A stretch of DNA of 39,078 nucleotides, from positions 1 to 39,078 of the forward strand of contig DAIEQP010000013.1 of assembly GCA_027347805.1 (NCBI GenBank). Direction: 5' to 3'. Under the pieces are notes generated by a model that worked only from the letters and a program-made list of their open reading frames with translations, ran no database searches and had not been told where the DNA came from. The position numbers and the translations under genes were made by a program. This DNA is from Ignavibacteria bacterium (lineage in GTDB: Bacteria > Bacteroidota > Ignavibacteria > Ignavibacteriales > Melioribacteraceae). Below are positions 33,998 through 39,078 of this stretch, one piece after another (the first letter of the stretch is position 1; each line of letters begins with the position of its first letter).

Positions 33998-35307
33998 GAC
34001 TAATTAAAGATAGAACCCGCGAATACGAATCTTTTCACAAATCGCTTCAGTACTTTTCTAAAAGTTCTGAAGTTAAAGGTGATTTAAAGCTTCTGAGTTT
34101 TGAAAACCATAGAAGTAATCAAAATCTTCTTGAAAAGTATTCATTTTTCATGCAGAATCTTACGTCATTCCAAAAAAGAGCTCGTGAAGCAAAAAACCTT
34201 TTGGATATTCATTCGTTGACGCAGGAATTTATAAGAAGAATTCTTCAATCGAAGGAAGTGGAAATATTTTTATTTAGTGATACAAACCGCCACTTAATTC
34301 CTGTAAATAAAAATGCTAACCCGAATCATATTAATTCGGTTAATAAAGCATACTCGGAAGGAATTTTGGAGTGGGTGTTTGAATCCAAGAAACCTACAGT
34401 TGTTCCTGATCTAAATTCATATACTATCAATGGTTCAAAAGTAAACCAGATGATATTCCCTATTTATGATGCACAGACTAAATATGGCGTTCTTTCGGTT
34501 TATACATCTAGTGTTAAAATATCAGACGATTCATTAGAAAATAGTTCAATACAAATAATTCTTGGAATTATTGTTCCGATAATTGTTTCACTTCGCCAGA
34601 AAAATTCAATTAATAAACTTTACCAGGAACTTCAGGTTTACCAGTCAAAAGTACATAACGATTTTGATGTTAATGCAATCGGCAATATGGCTGAAGGTAT
34701 AATTGAAGAGATTGGCACTCCTTTGCAGGTGATTCTCTCATTATCGGATTTAATTGAAAACGATTATCCGAAAATTGATAAAGAGATTACTGAAAAAATT
34801 AAAAAACAGGTAAACAAGGTTACCGAGCTGACAAACCGTTTAACGAAATTTGCCGACCTGAATAAACCGGCAAATAAAAATGCACAGCCATGTCAGTTAA
34901 ATAAGCTTGTAAAAGAGTTTAGAAATGTATTAAATGCTACTCTTCAAAATCTTGGAATGGAATGCGAATTGGATCTTGAGGAAAATATACCTCCGATTTT
35001 AACTGATCCAAACGATATTAAACAATTGCTTACAAGTCTTTTCTCTCTGCTTAAATCTGCCACAAAAAGGAACGGCGCTTTTATCATTCAAACAAAATAT
35101 ATAAAAGAGAGAGTGGTTTTATCCGTATTTACTACTGAACAGATTGAAGGATTGAACAGCGAAGGAGAAAATAAATCGACTGTTACTGTGAAATTAATTC
35201 ATGACTTGATGAGAAAAAATGAAGGAAGCGCTGAATTTAATGTGCTGCCGCTGAAAGGCACCATTATCCATTTAATATTTCCCTTAAAAAGGAAACTGGT
35301 TCTATGA
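33994..35307 (+). CDS. GAF domain/degenerate histidine-kinase-like protein
   Basis: A 437-residue cytoplasmic protein. Residues about 65-205 resemble a GAF sensor (ILEWVFESKKPTVVPDL, then MIFPIYDAQTKYGVLSVY). Residues about 222-300 look like a histidine-kinase dimerisation domain, but the H-box reads IIEEIGTPLQ, with Glu (E238) where the phosphorylated His should be. The ATPase-like part (about 340-437) lacks a normal N-box (LLTSLFSLLKSATK) and G1 box. It is thus probably a pseudokinase with a scaffold or sensor role. Overlaps the HDOD2 stop and the next gene start. Confidence 0.85.
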   Translation: MRLIKDRTREYESFHKSLQYFSKSSEVKGDLKLLSFENHRSNQNLLEKYSFFMQNLTSFQKRAREAKNLLDIHSLTQEFIRRILQSKEVEIFLFSDTNRHLIPVNKNANPNHINSVNKAYSEGILEWVFESKKPTVVPDLNSYTINGSKVNQMIFPIYDAQTKYGVLSVYTSSVKISDDSLENSSIQIILGIIVPIIVSLRQKNSINKLYQELQVYQSKVHNDFDVNAIGNMAEGIIEEIGTPLQVILSLSDLIENDYPKIDKEITEKIKKQVNKVTELTNRLTKFADLNKPANKNAQPCQLNKLVKEFRNVLNATLQNLGMECELDLEENIPPILTDPNDIKQLLTSLFSLLKSATKRNGAFIIQTKYIKERVVLSVFTTEQIEGLNSEGENKSTVTVKLIHDLMRKNEGSAEFNVLPLKGTIIHLIFPLKRKLVL

Positions 35308-35879
35308 AAAAATTTTTAATCATTACCCTGGTTTGTGCATCGATGGCTGTAGCGCAAAAAGTTGATTCAGTATATGCTTCAACTGATTCAATAAATATTA
35401 AAGCTCTTGTGCAAAAACAAATTGAGGATGCAAGAAACAAGAAAGCAGAAAATTTTTCGGATGCCCAGCCTGTAATACAGGCAAAAATAGAAGTTCCGGT
35501 TATTAAAAGTTTGCAGCCAAAAGAAACATCAAACACCATGATTAGTTATTTAATGAGCCAGCCGGTACAATATAAAATTTATGAAGTTGTTTCACTGATA
35601 ATAATCGGTTTTGTTCTCTTAAGAAGAATAATGAAAAATTTGGGCAAGAAATCGAAAAAGAACCTGAAAATTAAAATCGGATTGATGCGTGAAGAGAAAG
35701 TGGGAATGACGCAAACAAATCCAAAACTGGTTAAAATCAGAAAGGTTTTGAAAGATAATCTGGAAATATTTAAACAAGACGATCAGCAATTAGCAAAGAC
35801 AGCGCGACAGTTAAATGTTTCTCAGGGAGAATTACTTCTTGCAGCAAGATTAAAATTTTTTGAAATGAAGAAAATGTAA
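35304..35879 (+). CDS. Unknown membrane protein with HTH-like C-terminus
   Basis: A 191-residue protein with a signal peptide (KKFLIITLVCASMAVAQ), a periplasmic stretch (about 20-85), one membrane helix (about 93-107, VVSLIIIGFVLLRRI) and a basic cytoplasmic tail. The tail ends with QQLAKTARQLNVSQGELLLA, which resembles a helix-turn-helix. A membrane anchor plus a short helical tail, downstream of a sigma factor, recalls SwrB of Bacillus, though no clear homology can be read by eye. Starts inside the pseudokinase stop (ATGA) and ends 9 bases before flgF. Function unknown. Confidence 0.75.
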   Translation: MKKFLIITLVCASMAVAQKVDSVYASTDSINIKALVQKQIEDARNKKAENFSDAQPVIQAKIEVPVIKSLQPKETSNTMISYLMSQPVQYKIYEVVSLIIIGFVLLRRIMKNLGKKSKKNLKIKIGLMREEKVGMTQTNPKLVKIRKVLKDNLEIFKQDDQQLAKTARQLNVSQGELLLAARLKFFEMKKM

Positions 35880-35888
35880 GAGGCAAAA

Positions 35889-36599
35889 ATGGTAAAAGGA
35901 ATATATACAGCCGGAAGAGGATTGGATTACAGAATAAAAAACATTGATGTTATTGCGAATAACCTTGCCAACTTGAATACAACCGGCTATAAAAGAGAAG
36001 TTCCTTTTTCTGAAGTGTTAAACCAGTTTGGTGATTATTCAGTTAAAAAAATTACCAGCCAGCAGCAGGGAGATATAATTCAGACTTCAAATCCTTTCGA
36101 TCTTGCAGTTTCAGGCGAAGGTTTCTTTGCTGTAAAAAATAAAGATGGAAATGTTGAGCTTACAAGAGATGGAAGATTTAAACTCAATGATGAAGGTTTC
36201 CTTGTAGATGCTAATCAGAATAAAGTAATGGGTAAACAGGGTGAAATTTCAATTGAGGAATCTGTAATTGAAAAAGATGCAACAATAAAAATAAATCGTA
36301 AAGGTGAAATTAAAGTTGGTGAACGGGTAATTGATACAATTCTTGTCGTAAATGTTGATGATCCGAATCAGATAGAACGTGCCGGCGGATCAAATTTTAT
36401 TGTTGGTGAAAACGGATACAATGAAGTGGATGAAGAACGTTATTCAATTTCACAGGGATTTTTAGAAGAATCAAATATTAACCCGATTGCCGAAATGGAA
36501 TCTATGATATCAATCAATAAAGAATATGAAACGACACAGAAAGTTATGAATGCGCTCGATGCTTCACTTGGCCAGGCAAACGAAATGGGTAAAGTATAA
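35889..36599 (+). CDS. flgF: Flagellar basal body rod protein FlgF
   Basis: A 236-residue rod protein. N-terminal NLANLNTTGYKREVPFSEVL and C-terminal ISQGFLEESNINPIAEMESM, then MISINKEYETTQKVMNALD, belong to the FlgE/F/G family. Shorter and less conserved than the following FlgG, and preceding flgG as usual, so FlgF. The ribosome site AGAGG precedes the ATG by about 6 bases. Confidence 0.93.
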   Translation: MVKGIYTAGRGLDYRIKNIDVIANNLANLNTTGYKREVPFSEVLNQFGDYSVKKITSQQQGDIIQTSNPFDLAVSGEGFFAVKNKDGNVELTRDGRFKLNDEGFLVDANQNKVMGKQGEISIEESVIEKDATIKINRKGEIKVGERVIDTILVVNVDDPNQIERAGGSNFIVGENGYNEVDEERYSISQGFLEESNINPIAEMESMISINKEYETTQKVMNALDASLGQANEMGKV

Positions 36600-36625
36600 T
36601 TAAGAAAAATTGACAGGAGTATAAA

Positions 36626-37426
36626 ATGTCTACAAGAGCACTAAGAACCGCAGCTTCTGGAATGTATGCTCAACAAATTAATATAGAAGTTGTATCAAAC
36701 AACATCGCGAATATTAATACTACCGGTTTCAAGAAAAATAAAGCTGACTTCCAGGATTTAATGTACCAGGAGGTTAATATTAATCCTTTGTCTTCTGCTA
36801 CACCGGGCGTTGAAGAAACATCTACTGCAAAAATTCAGATTGGTAATGGTGTTAAACCCGCATCATCATCAAAAATATTTGCTCAGGGAGATATTACTCC
36901 AACACAAAATCAGCTCGATCTTGCAATTCAAGGAGAAGGATTTTTCCAAGTGAAAAAATCTGATGGAACATTCGCTTATACGCGTGATGGTTCATTTAAA
37001 ATAAATGCCGAAGGGAAATTGGTTACCACAAACGGTAATGTTCTTGAACCGGGATTTATTGTCAATTCGGATGTTCAAAGTATTGAAATTGGTAAAGATG
37101 GAACGGTTGTAGCTCGAGAAGTCGGCGGTGGTTCAACAACACTCGGCAATATAGAGATGGCTAGATTTATGAACAACGGTGGTTTGATTGCGTTGGGAGA
37201 TAATTTGTATGGTGAAACAACTGCATCCGGTGCTCCAATTTTAGGTACACCAGGAGAACAGGGATTTGGTGAGATACACCAGGGATTTTTGGAAGCATCA
37301 AACGTTGATATTGTTGAAGAAATGATTGCGATGATAGCGGCCCAGAGAGCGTATGAAATCAATTCCAAGACAGTAAAGACAGTTGAAGAAATGATGACGA
37401 TGGCTAATAATCTTAAACGTGCATAA
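36626..37426 (+). CDS. flgG: Flagellar distal rod protein FlgG
   Basis: A 266-residue distal rod protein. N-terminal STRALRTAASGMYAQQINIE, then NNIANINTTGFKKNKADFQD, and C-terminal GFLEASNVDIVEEMIAMIAA, then QRAYEINSKTVKTVEEMM, match FlgG almost exactly. Length is standard. Ribosome site CAGGAG precedes the ATG by 7 bases. P-ring and L-ring genes follow, which enclose this rod segment. Confidence 0.97.
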   Translation: MSTRALRTAASGMYAQQINIEVVSNNIANINTTGFKKNKADFQDLMYQEVNINPLSSATPGVEETSTAKIQIGNGVKPASSSKIFAQGDITPTQNQLDLAIQGEGFFQVKKSDGTFAYTRDGSFKINAEGKLVTTNGNVLEPGFIVNSDVQSIEIGKDGTVVAREVGGGSTTLGNIEMARFMNNGGLIALGDNLYGETTASGAPILGTPGEQGFGEIHQGFLEASNVDIVEEMIAMIAAQRAYEINSKTVKTVEEMMTMANNLKRA

Positions 37427-37433
37427 TACTTAA

Positions 37434-38078
37434 ATGAAAACTTTGTTTTTAATATTGCTCGGATATGTTTCGCTTTTTGCAAATTCTTTTGATTCGCAAT
37501 TAAAAAGTTATTTGCAGAATAAATTTGCTGCATACGAAAAATTTGAATATCAGGTAATTCAATCGCCTAAAGATTTTTTCAAAATTGAAATTAATACAGA
37601 GAAAAATTTCAGACTTGTTAAAAACTATGCTTATGTGCCTATTAAAATTTATGATAAACAAAATTCATCCAGTCTATCGGTCTTAACAGTTCGCGTAAAA
37701 TTGTATAAAACAATTCTGGTCTCTGTTAAAAATATCAGCCAAAATGAACCGCTGGATTTATCATTGTTTGAAACAAAATTGGATGATGTTTCTTTATACG
37801 AAGATAGAACTGTTAATAGTCACGAAATAAAAAATAAAAGAAGCAAAGTACTGGTAAAATCAGGAACAGTTTTAACTAAAGAATTAATGGAAGAAATACC
37901 TTTAATAAATAAAGGGGATAAAGTTGTTATTCATGCAGGTAAAGATGGTGTTGATATTTCTGTTGATGCAATTTCACGTCAGGATGGATGTGCCGGAGAT
38001 GTAATCAGTGTTCAATCAAACAATAAAATATTTAAAGCAAAGGTAATTGATAAATTCAACCTAACATTGGTAGAATAA
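37434..38078 (+). CDS. flgA: Flagella basal body P-ring formation protein FlgA
   Basis: A 214-residue periplasmic chaperone for FlgI. A short signal peptide (KTLFLILLGYVSLFANS) is followed by a variable N-terminal region and a C-terminal SAF-type domain: VSVKNISQNEPLDLSLFETK, then VKSGTVLTKELMEEIPLINK and GDKVVIHAG, with ISRQDGCAGDVISVQ and a final FKAKVID. These are the usual FlgA motifs. Followed by flgH at the next base. Confidence 0.93.
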   Translation: MKTLFLILLGYVSLFANSFDSQLKSYLQNKFAAYEKFEYQVIQSPKDFFKIEINTEKNFRLVKNYAYVPIKIYDKQNSSSLSVLTVRVKLYKTILVSVKNISQNEPLDLSLFETKLDDVSLYEDRTVNSHEIKNKRSKVLVKSGTVLTKELMEEIPLINKGDKVVIHAGKDGVDISVDAISRQDGCAGDVISVQSNNKIFKAKVIDKFNLTLVE

Positions 38079-38079
38079 A

Positions 38080-38655
38080 ATGAAAAAAGAATTATTTATA
38101 ATCAGTTTCGCTGCAATCACTTCAATGGCATTTGCGCAGAATATGAGAAAGAATTCTCAGTATTCTCTGTTCAGCGATAATAAAGCTACATCTCCTGGTG
38201 ATGCTGTTACAATTCTTGTTATTGAATCGACCCAGGCTTCAAATAATTCCGAAACTACTGCCGGCAGAAAAAGCGAACTTGGATTAAGCGCATCTGGTGC
38301 GGTTGGCAACGGATCAATACCTAATACTGCAATTTCATTGGGATCGAATAATGATTTCCAGGGAAGCGGTTCGACAAAAACAACTGGAATGATTAGCACA
38401 AAGATTAGTGCTACTGTTGATTCTATTCTTGCAAACGGAAACATGATTATTTCGGGAAACAAAAAAATTACTATCAATGGTGAAGATCAGGTTGTTCATA
38501 TAAAAGGTAAAGTTCGCCCATCAGATATTAGACCGGATAATTCAGTTTATTCCTATAATATCTCGGATGCCGAGATTTCCTTTGAAGGAAACGGAATAAT
38601 TAATAATGCTCAAAAACCGGGCTGGTTAACAAAAATTTTCAACTGGTTATTCTAG
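38080..38655 (+). CDS. flgH: Flagellar L-ring protein FlgH lacking a lipobox
   Basis: A 191-residue outer-membrane ring protein. Conserved segments are SLFSDNKATSPGDAVTILVI, then FQGSGSTKTTGMISTKISAT and NGNMIISGNKKITINGEDQ, ending in RPSDIRPDNSVYSYNISDAE. The signal peptide ends SMAFAQ and has no lipobox; the whole protein has no cysteine. Typical FlgH is a lipoprotein, so anchoring here must differ. Upstream flgA ends one base before the ATG, so a missed upstream start is unlikely. Confidence 0.95.
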   Translation: MKKELFIISFAAITSMAFAQNMRKNSQYSLFSDNKATSPGDAVTILVIESTQASNNSETTAGRKSELGLSASGAVGNGSIPNTAISLGSNNDFQGSGSTKTTGMISTKISATVDSILANGNMIISGNKKITINGEDQVVHIKGKVRPSDIRPDNSVYSYNISDAEISFEGNGIINNAQKPGWLTKIFNWLF

Positions 38656-38662
38656 GTGCAAA

Positions 38663-39078
38663 ATGAAAAATAAAATTCTAACAATTGTCTTGATGATTTT
38701 ATTCGCAGCTAATTTAATTGTTGCGCAAAGAATAAAAGATATCGCTTACATAAACGGAAAAAATAATGAGCAGATAATTGGTTATGGCCTTGTTGTTGGT
38801 CTTGCAGGCACCGGCGACAGTTATCGTTCATCATTCACAATCCAGTCTGTAACAAGTATGTTAAAAAGATTCGGTGTTACTGTTCCACAAACAGATTTGA
38901 AAACCAAAAACGTAGCTGCTGTGATTGTAACCGCATCATTAAACAATAACTTAAAAGTAGGTGCCGAATTTGATGTAAATGTATCTTCGATGGGTGATGC
39001 AACAAGTTTGCAGGGCGGAGTTCTTTTGATGACACCACTTTCTGGTATGGCTGGTGAAGTTTATGGTTTTGCACAAGG
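38663..39078 (+). CDS. flgI: Flagellar P-ring protein FlgI, 5' part
   Basis: The first 138 codons of flgI, cut by the window end and so absent from the ORF track. A signal peptide (KNKILTIVLMILFAANLIVA) is followed by the FlgI start RIKDIAYINGKNNEQIIGYG, then LVVGLAGTGDSYRSSFT, MLKRFGVTV, KNVAAVIVTA and SSMGDATSLQGGVLLMTPL, all highly conserved in FlgI. It lies seven bases after flgH. Confidence 0.96.
   Translation, partial: MKNKILTIVLMILFAANLIVAQRIKDIAYINGKNNEQIIGYGLVVGLAGTGDSYRSSFTIQSVTSMLKRFGVTVPQTDLKTKNVAAVIVTASLNNNLKVGAEFDVNVSSMGDATSLQGGVLLMTPLSGMAGEVYGFAQ

Noticed and set aside
35304-35879. Calling the 191-aa protein FliO-like
   Set aside because: A convincing fliO already lies between fliN and fliP, and the C-terminal tail is unlike FliO.

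Overview
This window is one almost unbroken flagellar and chemotaxis locus. Every supported gene is on the + strand, the DNA is AT-rich, and neighbouring genes usually overlap by a few bases or are only a few bases apart. P-ring and L-ring genes (flgA, flgH, flgI) imply a diderm cell, and the FlhF/FlhG pair suggests a spatially controlled, often polar, flagellum. Gene order, codon use and product style fit the Ignavibacteria/Bacteroidota-Chlorobiota side of the tree best. That placement is an inference, because the window has no rRNA or marker gene.

Layout. (1) 1-1864: the 3' end of a histidine kinase and a receiver-histidine kinase hybrid. (2) 2078-9101: chemotaxis block, namely a HEAT-repeat protein, cheR, a CheY-like regulator, cheY, cheZ, cheA, cheB and a small unknown. 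(3) 9178-21966: basal body, rod and hook block, namely flgB, flgC, a small unknown, fliE, fliF, fliG, fliH, fliI, fliJ, a motE-like gene, fliK, flgD, a TIGR02530-type flagellar operon gene and flgE. It ends in a clear intrinsic terminator. (4) 22072-31262: switch and export block, namely fliL, fliM, fliN, fliO, fliP, fliQ, fliR, flhB, flhA, flhF and flhG. (5) 31325-39078: a small membrane protein, fliA (sigma-28), two tandem HDOD proteins, a degenerate histidine-kinase-like protein, an unknown membrane protein, flgF, flgG, flgA, flgH and the start of flgI.

Blocks 2 to 5 each begin just downstream of a motif of the form GGYAT-N5-TTG, which looks like a sigma-54 (-24/-12) promoter. The one before the fliA block (TGGTATGCGGTTTGCA) is the closest match. 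This suggests a hierarchy in which sigma-54 drives the structural and chemotaxis operons and also fliA, and FliA then drives late genes. Flagellin, cap, stator (MotAB), MCP, CheW, FlgM and the sigma-54 activator are not in the window.

The less ordinary material is: the HEAT protein at the head of the chemotaxis block; a two-hairpin leader with a near-perfect Shine-Dalgarno before flgE; small unknown genes after cheB, between flgC and fliE and before fliA; the fliA-HDOD-HDOD-pseudokinase-membrane protein module; and a FlgH with no lipobox cysteine. No mobile elements, CRISPR arrays, tRNAs or rRNAs were seen, and no gene-free stretch exceeds about 260 bases.
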